Origin: a virus
Length of the DNA: 35,610 nucleotides
IMG/VR virus record: IMGVR_UViG_3300032668_001453
Span: 1-35,610 of that record
Strand: one strand, 5' to 3'
Shown here: piece after piece, positions 1 to 6,820 of the stretch
How the letters are laid out: each line of letters starts with the position of its first letter
Position numbering within the stretch: the first letter of the stretch is position 1
The notes under the pieces: generated by a model
Told to the model about the DNA's origin: nothing
Seen by the model: only the letters and a program-made list of their open reading frames with translations
The model's database searches: none
Made by a program: the position numbers and the translations under genes

Positions 1-105
1 CCGGTTGGCAGCAAGGCCGATCTCCGGCCCATCCTGGACCTCGATGTTCCTGCCGGTTCAGAGGTGTTTAGCATCCCGGTGGCGGACGACTGGGGGCTGG
101 TGTGA
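1..105 (+). CDS. C-terminal end of an unidentified protein (partial)
   Basis: An open frame enters from the window edge and gives 34 residues (PVGSKADLRP... DDWGLV) before TGA at 103-105. The composition is GC-rich and unlike the AT-rich genes that follow. Its stop overlaps the next start as TGATG, so the two genes are probably translationally coupled. Too little is present to assign a family. Confidence 0.55.
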   Translation, partial: PVGSKADLRPILDLDVPAGSEVFSIPVADDWGLV

Positions 106-362
106 TGACCAGCCCTGAACGCTTTTATCCCGTGAGTTGCGTCCACGGCTACTGCGGCAACGGCTACGGCAACGGCTACGGTTACGGCCACGGCCACGGC
201 CACGGCTACGGCTACGGTTACGGCCACGGCCACGGCTACGGCAACGGCAACGGCTACGGCAACGGCTACTGCGGCAACGGCTACGGTTACGGCCACGGCA
301 ACTACGGCAACGGCTACGGCAACGGCAACGGCTACGATACGATCAACACAACACTCAAATAG
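105..362 (+). CDS. Gly/Tyr/Asn/His low-complexity repeat protein
   Basis: This is an 85-residue ORF from ATG 105; a GTG three bases upstream is also possible. After about 14 ordinary residues (MTSPERFYPVSC) it becomes an almost pure array of GY, GN and GH dipeptides with two Cys-Gly-Asn insertions, and ends in DTINTTLK. The array is encoded by six-base units GGCTAC, GGCAAC and GGCCAC. The start overlaps the upstream stop, and a good Shine-Dalgarno (SD) sequence for the next gene lies at its end. Function is unknown; such sequences are usually disordered or form glycine-loop assemblies. An arginine-rich frame over the same bases is also open only because the DNA is repetitive. Confidence 0.55.
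   Translation: MTSPERFYPVSCVHGYCGNGYGNGYGYGHGHGHGYGYGYGHGHGYGNGNGYGNGYCGNGYGYGHGNYGNGYGNGNGYDTINTTLK
143..337 (+). repeat. Hexanucleotide tandem repeat (GGCTAC/GGCAAC/GGCCAC)
   Basis: About 32 near-perfect six-base units fill this stretch and encode the Gly-Tyr/Asn/His dipeptides. It is much more GC-rich than the rest of the window and prone to length variation by slippage. Confidence 0.9.
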
Positions 363-372
363 GAGAAAAAAA

Positions 373-675
373 ATGAGCGACATCATCACAGGAGGCACCC
401 GAATGAGAGGAGAATACAAATTCTTCCCGAAAGAAAAAGCCCTAACACCAACAAAAGGCGGGTTCTATCGGCTGATAACCGACAACTACTGGCTGGTCCA
501 TCCCGACAAGGGGTTGGCGTTTTATTGGATGAAGGGCGACAAGGGAATGGGGTTCCCTCAATGTCACACGCAAAAAATCTTTCTTCATCATATAGAGAAT
601 TTATCTGGAGAGAAGGTAGAAGTTGAGTTTTTGCCCGCAGCCTGGGTGCCTATTTCTTTGGATGAATTCCGATGA
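373..675 (+). CDS. Hypothetical protein, 100 aa
   Basis: Unrecognised 100-residue protein (MSDIITGGTRMRGEYKFFP... PISLDEFR). Two starts are credible. ATG 373 has AGGAG at 361-365 with 7-base spacing. ATG 403 has AGGAGG at 390-395, also 7 bases away, and gives a 90-residue protein beginning MRGEYKFF. The sequence is rich in Lys, Trp and Phe with no signal peptide or membrane segment. It follows the repeat gene with only ten bases between them, so it is probably in the same transcript. Confidence 0.65.
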   Translation: MSDIITGGTRMRGEYKFFPKEKALTPTKGGFYRLITDNYWLVHPDKGLAFYWMKGDKGMGFPQCHTQKIFLHHIENLSGEKVEVEFLPAAWVPISLDEFR

Positions 676-720
676 CCCGCCTCGCCCTTGCGGTTCCGTT
701 CATAATTAAGAGGACTTAAA

Positions 721-1176
721 ATGCAACTTGGATCACCAATCGAAGCAGTTCATCAATCGGTGGCTGCAGCCATTTATCGCGATCTTCCTGATATACATTA
801 TCAAGGTCGGGATTGGTCACTGTGGAGTAAAATGACTGAAACTGAGAAAAAGGAATCTATGAAAAACGATAGATTGGTTCCCAGAATAGACAAAACCAGA
901 CGCCCATATGAAAAAGACATTGAAGTGATCATGTTTCCCCAGGTGTGGGGAAACACTTCTTTGGGATATGGAGGCATGGGTGGTGCTGCAATGACACCAG
1001 CATACACAGTGATAGTTCAAACTCATACTCATGCTTGTGTGTATTTTGGATCAAGCGGAACATTGGCTTACATGATAAATTTCACCACACAAAGTGCTGA
1101 AGGTCGTGAAAAATTCCGACAGGATATGCAATGCCACATTATGAAAGACAAGAAAAATGCAGGTGTATATCTATGA
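721..1176 (+). CDS. Hypothetical protein, 151 aa
   Basis: Unrecognised soluble protein (MQLGSPIEAVHQSVAAAIYRD...) with a mid-protein glycine-rich turn (GYGGMGGAA) and a THTHACVYFG stretch. SD AAGAGGA lies about 5 bases before ATG 721. The stop overlaps the next start (ATGA at 1173-1176), indicating an operon with the following small genes. From here on base composition becomes AT-rich. No catalytic motif is convincing. Confidence 0.75.
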   Translation: MQLGSPIEAVHQSVAAAIYRDLPDIHYQGRDWSLWSKMTETEKKESMKNDRLVPRIDKTRRPYEKDIEVIMFPQVWGNTSLGYGGMGGAAMTPAYTVIVQTHTHACVYFGSSGTLAYMINFTTQSAEGREKFRQDMQCHIMKDKKNAGVYL

Positions 1177-1442
1177 ATAAATTTATTAAAGAATTAGCCA
1201 AAGAAGCAGGATTTGATGAATATGATGGGTCCCTTATCAAGGAAGGGCGTGACTGTGAAGTTTATGTCGATAATGAATTAGAAAAGTTTGCCGAATTAAT
1301 CATTGAAATGTGTATGGAAATAGTTATAAATTCTGATCCAAGTCCCAAAATGGTTGTTCATGAACCATACAGAACTATTGTTGAAAATATAAAAGATTAC
1401 TTCTGGTATGAAGAAGATATCTTTGAAGATAAAGAGGAATAA
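1173..1442 (+). CDS. Hypothetical acidic protein, 89 aa
   Basis: The start at ATG 1173 is preferred over an in-frame ATG at 1131 inside the previous gene, because it forms an ATGA overlap with the upstream stop. The protein (MNKFIKELAKEAGFDEYDG...) is acidic and probably helical, ending in a DIFEDKEE tail. Its N-terminus resembles small phage proteins often placed between nucleotide-metabolism genes. Function is unknown. Confidence 0.75.
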   Translation: MNKFIKELAKEAGFDEYDGSLIKEGRDCEVYVDNELEKFAELIIEMCMEIVINSDPSPKMVVHEPYRTIVENIKDYFWYEEDIFEDKEE

Positions 1443-1445
1443 GTA

Positions 1446-1628
1446 ATGGATGAATATTGGAACACTGTTAATATATTAGGGAATACTATAGGAAGATTGA
1501 CAATTTCAATGCTCTGCTACGAGGTTGATGAATGTGAACCTCAAAGAATTAGAACAGAGAAAGATATTGAATCAATAAAGCAACAAATGAGAACTTTTAT
1601 TAAAATGCATAGAGGCAAACAAGTATGA
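1446..1628 (+). CDS. Hypothetical protein, 60 aa
   Basis: Small protein (MDEYWNTVNILGNTIGRL...) starting 3 bases after the previous stop. An AGAGGAA sequence at the end of the upstream gene can serve as SD. Its stop overlaps the thyX start as ATGA (1625-1628), so it is coupled to thyX. No known domain is recognised. Confidence 0.7.
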   Translation: MDEYWNTVNILGNTIGRLTISMLCYEVDECEPQRIRTEKDIESIKQQMRTFIKMHRGKQV

Positions 1629-2269
1629 ATACAGCTAAAATTGTTGCAATTACACAACCTGTGATTGACTCTGTTAATCTAACTCCAGAAGAATTTATTG
1701 CTTATTGTGCAAGAGTTTCAAATCCATCAAATCAAATGAATTCTGAAACATCTGATAAGTTATTAAAGTATCTTATTAAAAACAAACATTGGTCCCCGTT
1801 CGAAATGTTGTCTGTCACAATGGAAATTAATACCACTCGTGATATTGCTCGACAAATTCTTCGGCATCGCTCATTCTCTTTTCAAGAATTCTCTCAACGT
1901 TATGCCGATCCAACTAAGGATCTTGGTTTTATTACTAAAGAAGCACGCCTTCAAGATACAAAGAATAGACAAAATTCTATTGAAACGGATGATGAATTAC
2001 TCAACAAGAATTGGGAGGCCATGCAAAATGTTGTGAAGAATGCAACACTTGATGCATATAAGTGGGCCATTGAACATGGTATTGCTAAGGAACAAGCTCG
2101 AGCAGTTCTTCCTGAAGGCCTCGTTCTTTCCAAGTTGTATATGGCAGGAACTCTTCGATCGTGGATCCACTATTGTGATCTACGTAGATCAAACGGCACT
2201 CAAAAAGAACACAAGGAAGTAGCGGAATCTGCATATAAAGAGTTGACAAACTACTTTAAGTTTATATAA
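1625..2269 (+). CDS. thyX: FAD-dependent thymidylate synthase ThyX
   Basis: The product methylates dUMP to dTMP using methylene-tetrahydrofolate and reduced FAD, supplying dTMP for phage DNA synthesis. The ThyX signature RHRx7S is present at residues 80-90 (RHRSFSFQEFS), followed by QRYAD. The length of 214 residues is normal for the family. The start overlaps the preceding stop as ATGA. It lies just upstream of nrdA and nrdB, which supply the deoxynucleotides. An early-type promoter for nrdA sits in its last codons. Classical ThyA motifs are absent. Confidence 0.96.
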   Translation: MNTAKIVAITQPVIDSVNLTPEEFIAYCARVSNPSNQMNSETSDKLLKYLIKNKHWSPFEMLSVTMEINTTRDIARQILRHRSFSFQEFSQRYADPTKDLGFITKEARLQDTKNRQNSIETDDELLNKNWEAMQNVVKNATLDAYKWAIEHGIAKEQARAVLPEGLVLSKLYMAGTLRSWIHYCDLRRSNGTQKEHKEVAESAYKELTNYFKFI

Positions 2270-2270
2270 T
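2243..2270 (+). promoter_or_regulatory. Early (sigma70-like) promoter upstream of nrdA
   Basis: TTGACA (2243-2248), a 16-base spacer and TATAAT (2265-2270) overlap the 3' end of thyX. Both boxes match the consensus exactly. Confidence 0.7.
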
Positions 2271-2275
2271 GGGTC

Positions 2276-2283
2276 TATAAATA
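2276..2283 (+). promoter_or_regulatory. T4-type late promoter box TATAAATA
   Basis: Exact match to the T4 late -10 element TATAAATA just after thyX. It lies six bases beyond the early -10 box, so nrdA could be transcribed both early and late. Confidence 0.6.
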
Positions 2284-2356
2284 ATTTACTCTATGTTAAT
2301 TGCGGTGATTGGGTAGAATCTTGCACGGCCATAGTTGAGGATTATGAAAGTAATTT

Positions 2357-2384
2357 TAAGGTGTTTGATTACACACCTTAGTTT
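2357..2384 (+). terminator. Stem-loop before nrdA (terminator or attenuator)
   Basis: TAAGGTGT (2357-2364) pairs with ACACCTTA (2373-2380), an 8-bp stem with an 8-base loop followed by GTTTT. The T tract is short, so it may be a weak terminator or a leader structure controlling nrdA. The 130 bases between thyX and nrdA otherwise hold only the two promoter elements. Confidence 0.5.
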
Positions 2385-2399
2385 TAATAGGATATATTA

Positions 2400-4691
2400 A
2401 TGACAATTTATGTTCAGAAAAGAAGCGGAGATCGGGAACTTCTTGATCTAAATAAATTCCATAAAATGGTAGAGCACGGGTGCCACAATGTTACCGGTGT
2501 ATCAGTTTCAGAAATTGAATTAAAAACTCAAATTCAATTTTATGACGGAATCAAATCTACTGATATTCAGGAAACTCTTATCAAAGCTGCTTCTGAACTT
2601 ATTTCTGAAGAAACACCGAATTATCAATATGTAGCTTCAAGATTTATCAATTATCAACTACGGAAGGAGGTTTATAATAATCATGAACCTCTTAATCTAT
2701 ATTCACACGTAAAGAATGTTGTGAAGGCAGGATATTATGATTCTGAAATTTTAGGTCATTATACAGAGGAAGAATTTTATCAAATTGATTCTTTTATAGA
2801 TCATAGGAGAGATTTCAATATTTCCTATGCAGGAATGGAGCAACTTCGCGGCAAATATCTTATCAAGGATAGAGTTACCAAGAAATATTATGAAACGCCA
2901 CAAATGGCTTTTATTCTCATTCCTATGGTTCTTTTCAGAAACTATCCAAAGAATACTAGACTACAGTGGGTTCGAGATTTTTATGATTCACTCTCGAACT
3001 TTGAAATTTCACTTCCAACACCAATCATGGCTGGACTTCGTTCACCCGTCAAGCAATTTAGTTCCTGTGTTCTCATTGAAACAGATGATTCATTAAATTC
3101 AATCAATGCCACAACATCTTCGATTGTAAATTATGTTTCACAAAAAGCAGGAATTGGTATTGGTGCAGGTCGAATTCGCGCTATCAATTCAAAGATTAGA
3201 AATGGTGATACATCACATACTGGTGTAATTCCTTTTTATAAACTATTTCAGTCTGCCGTAAAGTCTTGTTCTCAGGGTGGTGTCCGTGGTGGTGCCGCAA
3301 CTCTATACTATCCTTTTTGGCATCTTGAAATTGAAGATATGCTTGTTTTAAAGAACAACAAGGGTGTCGAGGAAAATCGGATCAGACATTTAGACTATGG
3401 AGTTCAATTCAATAAAGTAATGTATGAACGTCTATTGACCAATTCAAATATTACTTTATTTTCACCACATGATGTTCCAGAACTCTATGAAGCATTTTTT
3501 ATTGATGTCGATAAGTTTAGAACTCTCTATGAGGAAGCAGAAAACAATCCGGATATTAGAAAGAAATCTGTTCCTGCTCTAGAACTTTTCACCAAGTTTA
3601 TGAATGAAAGAAAAGATACAGGTCGTATCTATCTAATGAATGTCGACCATGCAAATGATCATGGTTCCTTTATTAAAGAATTAGCTCCTATTCGTATGAG
3701 CAATTTGTGCTGCGAAATCACACTTACTACCCAACCACTTGAGTCTTTGGATGATCCCAATGGTGAAATTTCTCTCTGCACTCTTGCAGCAATCAACTGG
3801 GGAAAGATTAAGAATCCAAATGATTTTAAAAAGCCATGTGACTTAGTAGTTCGAGCACTTGATGAATTGTTAAGTTATCAAAACTATCCTGTATTGGCGG
3901 CGCGGAAAGGCACTATGAATAGAAGGCCTTTGGGTGTAGGTATTATCAATCTTGCTTATTGGTTAGCTAAAAATGATTTATCATATGATAATATTAGTAA
4001 TGAAGGTCTTCAGAAACTTCATCAATATGCTGAAGCATGGTCATATTATCTAATCAAAGCAAGTGCCGATCTTGCCGTTGAAAAGGGTGCTTGCCCTCTT
4101 TCATCTGAAACCAAGTATTCAAAAGGTATTCTTCCCATTGATACCTACAAGAAAGATGTTGACAGTTTGGTTGAACCTGTATATAATTATGATTGGGAAC
4201 AATTAAGGAATCAACTTTGTTCTACAGGTATTCGTAATTCTACTCTCATGGCTCTGATGCCAGCAGAAACATCTGCTCAGGTATCAAATTCAACAAATGG
4301 TATTGAACCAGTACGATCACTTATTACTATTAAACAATCTAAGGATGGTGTTCTGAAACAGGTAGTGCCGGAAATTAGAAAATTAAAGAATAAATATGAT
4401 CTCTTATGGGATCAAAAGTCACCTGAAGGATATCTCAAAATTTGTGCAGTTCTTCAGAAATTTATTGACCAAGCAATTTCCGTGAATACTAGCTATAATC
4501 CAAAGCATTATGCTGAAGAAAAAATTTCAATGACTGATATGCTTAAGCATATGATCATGCATTATAAGTTTGGTGGTAAGACCTTGTATTATTTCAATAC
4601 ATATGATGGTGCTGGTGAACTAGATGTAAATCTTCCAGAACTTGAAGCTTCGATTGAAGATGATTATGAATGTGATTCATGCACTATTTAA
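2400..4691 (+). CDS. nrdA: Ribonucleoside-diphosphate reductase, class Ia large subunit
   Basis: Catalytic alpha subunit reducing NDPs to dNDPs; pairs with the NrdB encoded 11 bases downstream. The N-terminus carries an ATP-cone-like region (KRSGDRELLDLNKF). An FSSCVLIETDD segment holds the first redox cysteine. NLCCEITLTTQP contains the N-x-C-x-E active-site triad, and SLCTLAAIN carries the partner cysteine. The C-terminal tail ends ECDSCTI, the CxxC pair re-reduced by glutaredoxin, and a glutaredoxin gene lies at 7815. At 763 residues it is full length for the class. Start ATG 2400 has AGGA 7 bases upstream. Confidence 0.97.
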   Translation: MTIYVQKRSGDRELLDLNKFHKMVEHGCHNVTGVSVSEIELKTQIQFYDGIKSTDIQETLIKAASELISEETPNYQYVASRFINYQLRKEVYNNHEPLNLYSHVKNVVKAGYYDSEILGHYTEEEFYQIDSFIDHRRDFNISYAGMEQLRGKYLIKDRVTKKYYETPQMAFILIPMVLFRNYPKNTRLQWVRDFYDSLSNFEISLPTPIMAGLRSPVKQFSSCVLIETDDSLNSINATTSSIVNYVSQKAGIGIGAGRIRAINSKIRNGDTSHTGVIPFYKLFQSAVKSCSQGGVRGGAATLYYPFWHLEIEDMLVLKNNKGVEENRIRHLDYGVQFNKVMYERLLTNSNITLFSPHDVPELYEAFFIDVDKFRTLYEEAENNPDIRKKSVPALELFTKFMNERKDTGRIYLMNVDHANDHGSFIKELAPIRMSNLCCEITLTTQPLESLDDPNGEISLCTLAAINWGKIKNPNDFKKPCDLVVRALDELLSYQNYPVLAARKGTMNRRPLGVGIINLAYWLAKNDLSYDNISNEGLQKLHQYAEAWSYYLIKASADLAVEKGACPLSSETKYSKGILPIDTYKKDVDSLVEPVYNYDWEQLRNQLCSTGIRNSTLMALMPAETSAQVSNSTNGIEPVRSLITIKQSKDGVLKQVVPEIRKLKNKYDLLWDQKSPEGYLKICAVLQKFIDQAISVNTSYNPKHYAEEKISMTDMLKHMIMHYKFGGKTLYYFNTYDGAGELDVNLPELEASIEDDYECDSCTI

Positions 4692-4702
4692 AGGAATTTT
4701 AA

Positions 4703-5794
4703 ATGTCTGTATTCAATACAATCAACAATCAAAATCATTTAAAAGCAAAATGTTTCCTTGATGATTCTGTAACGATTGCACGGTATGACCGTCAGAAATA
4801 TTCTATTTTTGACAAGCTTACCGAACAGCAACTTGGTTTTTTCTGGAGACCAAATGAAATTGATGTTACTAGGGATTCGATTGACTTCAAATCTCTTTCA
4901 TCACATGAAAAGCATATTTTTACATCAAATCTAAAACGCCAGATTCTTCTCGATTCAGTTCAAGGTAGAGCACCTACTACGGCATTTAGCCCGATTTGTT
5001 CTCTACCAGAACTTGAAACATGGATTCAAACATGGGCATTTTCCGAGACTATTCATTCTCGTTCTTATACTCATATCATTCGGAATATCTATCCAGATCC
5101 ATCTAGGATTTTTGATGAAATTACTGACATTCAAGAAATCCTTGATTGTGCAGTAGATATTAGCAAATACTACGATGATTTGATTTATAAAAATAATGAA
5201 CTTACATTGTTTGCACCAAAAGATGATTTATATGCTCATAAGAAAGCACTGTGGCTTGCCTTGATGTCTGTGAATATCCTTGAAGGCATTAGATTTTATG
5301 TTTCGTTTGCTTGTTCATGGGCATTTGCAGAATTAAAGAAGATGGAAGGTAATGCCAAGATCATCAAGCTTATTTGTCGAGATGAAAACCTTCACCTTGC
5401 TTCAACGCAACATCTTCTAAAAATTCTACCAGTGGATGATCCTGACTTTGCTCAAATTAAAGAAAATACATATCAGGAATGTATTGACATGTTTATTTCA
5501 GCAGCAAATCAGGAAAAGAAATGGGCAGAATATCTTTTTAAAGATGGATCAATGATTGGTCTAAACTATAAGCTTCTTTCTGATTATGTAGAATGGATTA
5601 CCAATAGAAGATTGTCTGCTGTTGATTTGACACCACAATTTAAAACAGGAACCAATCCTCTCCCATGGACGCAAAAGTGGATTTCTGGTGGGAATGTGCA
5701 GGTAGCACCACAGGAAGTAGAACTTTCCTCTTATACTATTGGTGCAGTTAAGATGGATGTAACATCAGAGTCATTGAGTTCTCTTTCACTCTAG
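4703..5794 (+). CDS. nrdB: Ribonucleoside-diphosphate reductase, class Ia small subunit
   Basis: Beta subunit holding the di-iron centre and tyrosyl radical that drives NrdA. The segment SETIHSRSYTHIIRNIYPDP matches the E. coli NrdB region with iron ligands Glu and His and the radical Tyr in SYTH. A later CRDENLHLA supplies the other Glu/His ligands. The 363-residue length is typical. An AGGAA SD follows the nrdA stop, so nrdA-nrdB form one operon. A late promoter box and a hairpin follow immediately. Confidence 0.97.
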   Translation: MSVFNTINNQNHLKAKCFLDDSVTIARYDRQKYSIFDKLTEQQLGFFWRPNEIDVTRDSIDFKSLSSHEKHIFTSNLKRQILLDSVQGRAPTTAFSPICSLPELETWIQTWAFSETIHSRSYTHIIRNIYPDPSRIFDEITDIQEILDCAVDISKYYDDLIYKNNELTLFAPKDDLYAHKKALWLALMSVNILEGIRFYVSFACSWAFAELKKMEGNAKIIKLICRDENLHLASTQHLLKILPVDDPDFAQIKENTYQECIDMFISAANQEKKWAEYLFKDGSMIGLNYKLLSDYVEWITNRRLSAVDLTPQFKTGTNPLPWTQKWISGGNVQVAPQEVELSSYTIGAVKMDVTSESLSSLSL

Positions 5795-5796
5795 AG

Positions 5797-5831
5797 TAAT
5801 AAATAAAAGGTAATATTATGGATTACCTTTT
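5797..5831 (+). promoter_or_regulatory. Late promoter box fused to a 10-bp hairpin abutting the next start codon
   Basis: TAATAAATA (5797-5805) is a late-type -10 box. Its last base begins a perfect stem: AAAAGGTAAT (5805-5814) pairs with ATTACCTTTT (5822-5831) around a 7-base loop, and ATG follows at 5832. A transcript from nrdAB carries the whole hairpin, masking the initiation region. A late transcript starting about 7 bases after the box would lack most of the 5' arm. The same hairpin could also act as the nrdAB terminator. Confidence 0.6.
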
Positions 5832-6308
5832 ATGTGGCTTTATGAGAATAAAGAAGTTGACAAAACCCAACTTATGGTGTATATTGGTTATGTGTATAGG
5901 ATAACCAATCTTACCAATGGGAAAATGTATATTGGTAAAAAACTTCTGAAGTTCAAACGAACAAAGATGGTGAAAGGAAAAAAGAAAAAATATGTTGTAG
6001 ATTCTGATTGGGAAACCTATTATGGATCCAATCTTGAATTACAACAGGATGTTCAAGCTCTCGGCACAAACAAATTTAAACGAGAGATACTTGCTCTTTG
6101 CAAAACTAAAGGTGAATGTAGTTATATTGAAGCTCTTTACCAGTTTCAAGAAAGAGTCCTTGAACGTGATGATTACTATAATGCATGGATATCTTGTCGG
6201 ATTCGACGTTCACATTTGAAGAAAGGAAAAGAACATGGCAGCTCCAAAGAAGAAAGGCCGACGGAAGATCGGCTCGTCAAAGCGGAGAGCTCGGGCTCTC
6301 AATCGTAA
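5832..6308 (+). CDS. GIY-YIG nuclease-like protein
   Basis: A GIY-YIG domain is visible near the N-terminus: IGYVYRITN at residues 18-26 and KMYIGKK at 31-37, with the usual spacing. A basic KFKRTKMVKGKKKKY insertion and a conserved SDWETYYGSN / FKREILALC / YNAWI.CRIRRSHLKK pattern follow; I associate these with a family common in T4-like phages. It may be a homing or Seg-type endonuclease; its target is unknown. The start directly follows a hairpin, leaving only a weak TGGA as SD. The last 23 codons overlap a 26-residue basic ORF in another frame. Confidence 0.8.
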   Translation: MWLYENKEVDKTQLMVYIGYVYRITNLTNGKMYIGKKLLKFKRTKMVKGKKKKYVVDSDWETYYGSNLELQQDVQALGTNKFKREILALCKTKGECSYIEALYQFQERVLERDDYYNAWISCRIRRSHLKKGKEHGSSKEERPTEDRLVKAESSGSQS

Positions 6309-6315
6309 GCGGTAA
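6235..6315 (+). CDS. Tiny very basic protein, 26 aa, overlapping the GIY-YIG gene
   Basis: ATG 6235 is preceded by AAGGA with 7-base spacing and encodes MAAPKKKGRRKI... RALNRKR: 13 of 26 residues are Lys or Arg. It overlaps the 3' end of the nuclease gene in a different frame and stops at the start of a late promoter box. The composition resembles small basic ribosomal proteins (L32/L34-like) or nucleic-acid-binding peptides, but no family is certain. The good SD and biased composition argue that it is translated. Confidence 0.5.
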   Translation: MAAPKKKGRRKIGSSKRRARALNRKR

Positions 6316-6321
6316 TAAATA
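6314..6321 (+). promoter_or_regulatory. Late-type promoter box AATAAATA before rlpA
   Basis: AATAAATA within GGTAATAAATAAAAAG, about 90 bases before the RlpA-like gene. The same sequence context occurs before 5832 and 6821. Confidence 0.5.
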
Positions 6322-6341
6322 AAAAGATTCTATTATTTAAT

Positions 6342-6399
6342 GACATAGCGAACCCGCTTTAACAACGGGCACACTGAGGTCCTACTCCTCGAATGTCCA
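6342..6399 (+). ncRNA. Possible structured leader RNA (three-stem, tRNA-like fold)
   Basis: GACAT (6342-6346) pairs with ATGTC (6393-6397). Within it CCCG (6353-6356) pairs with CGGG (6366-6369), and GAGG (6376-6379) pairs with CCTC (6387-6390) around a 7-base loop. The closed 5-bp stem is followed by CA, giving a T-arm-like and anticodon-arm-like cloverleaf without a D arm. It could be the leader structure of the RlpA-like mRNA or a decayed tRNA. All stems are short. Confidence 0.3.
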
Positions 6400-6414
6400 T
6401 TAAGGAGATACAAC

Positions 6415-6792
6415 TTGAGAAAGCATCTTAAGATGTTTCTCTGTTTGTGTGTAATATTTTTGATGATCATAACGACTGCACATTCTGGAGAAACACGAAA
6501 AGATTCCTTTCATAAGGAATATACTACTAATGCTTCTTGGTATAAAGAAGGAAAGAAAACAGCTAACGGAGAACGATTTAATCCATACGGTTTGACAGTT
6601 GCACATAGGTCATTACCATTTGGAACTCTTTTAAGGCTTACAAACAACGAAACAGGAAGATCAATTATAGTTCGTGTGAATGATCGTGGGCCTTTTATTA
6701 AGAACAGAACTCTTGATGTAACTTTGGGTTGTGCTCGTATGCTTGGTATGAATATTGTGGGAGTAACAAAATTGCAAGTACAAATTTTGTAG
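6415..6792 (+). CDS. RlpA-like double-psi beta-barrel protein with signal peptide
   Basis: Residues 1-24 form a signal peptide (MRKHLK, then FLCLCVIFLMIITTAHS). The rest is a DPBB domain of the RlpA family: NASWYKEGKKTANGERF, LTVAHRSLPFGTLLRLTN, IVRVNDRGPF and RTLDVTLGCARMLGM are the family's conserved blocks. Bacterial RlpA is an outer-membrane lytic transglycosylase acting on naked glycan; a phage version could help lysis or remodel the wall. The start is TTG 6415, chosen because AAGGAG (6402-6407) lies exactly 7 bases upstream and the signal peptide then begins correctly. Late promoter boxes lie before and after it. Confidence 0.88.
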   Translation: MRKHLKMFLCLCVIFLMIITTAHSGETRKDSFHKEYTTNASWYKEGKKTANGERFNPYGLTVAHRSLPFGTLLRLTNNETGRSIIVRVNDRGPFIKNRTLDVTLGCARMLGMNIVGVTKLQVQIL

Positions 6793-6800
6793 AATAAATA
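6793..6800 (+). promoter_or_regulatory. Late-type promoter box AATAAATA
   Basis: AGAATAAATAAATAAA directly after the RlpA-like stop, 21 bases before ATG 6821. It probably drives the capsid-targeted protein gene. Confidence 0.5.
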
Positions 6801-6820
6801 AATAAAAAACGAAGGTATCA

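Noticed and set aside
137-376. Arginine/leucine-rich repeat ORF overlapping the Gly-Tyr ORF
   Set aside because: It is the shifted frame of the same hexanucleotide array and would overrun the next gene's SD and start.
2357-2384. Strong rho-independent terminator before nrdA
   Set aside because: The T tract is too short and broken to be confident; listed only as a possible terminator or attenuator.
6342-6399. A functional tRNA
   Set aside because: No D arm, only a 5-bp acceptor-like stem and a non-canonical T loop; kept only as a possible structured leader.
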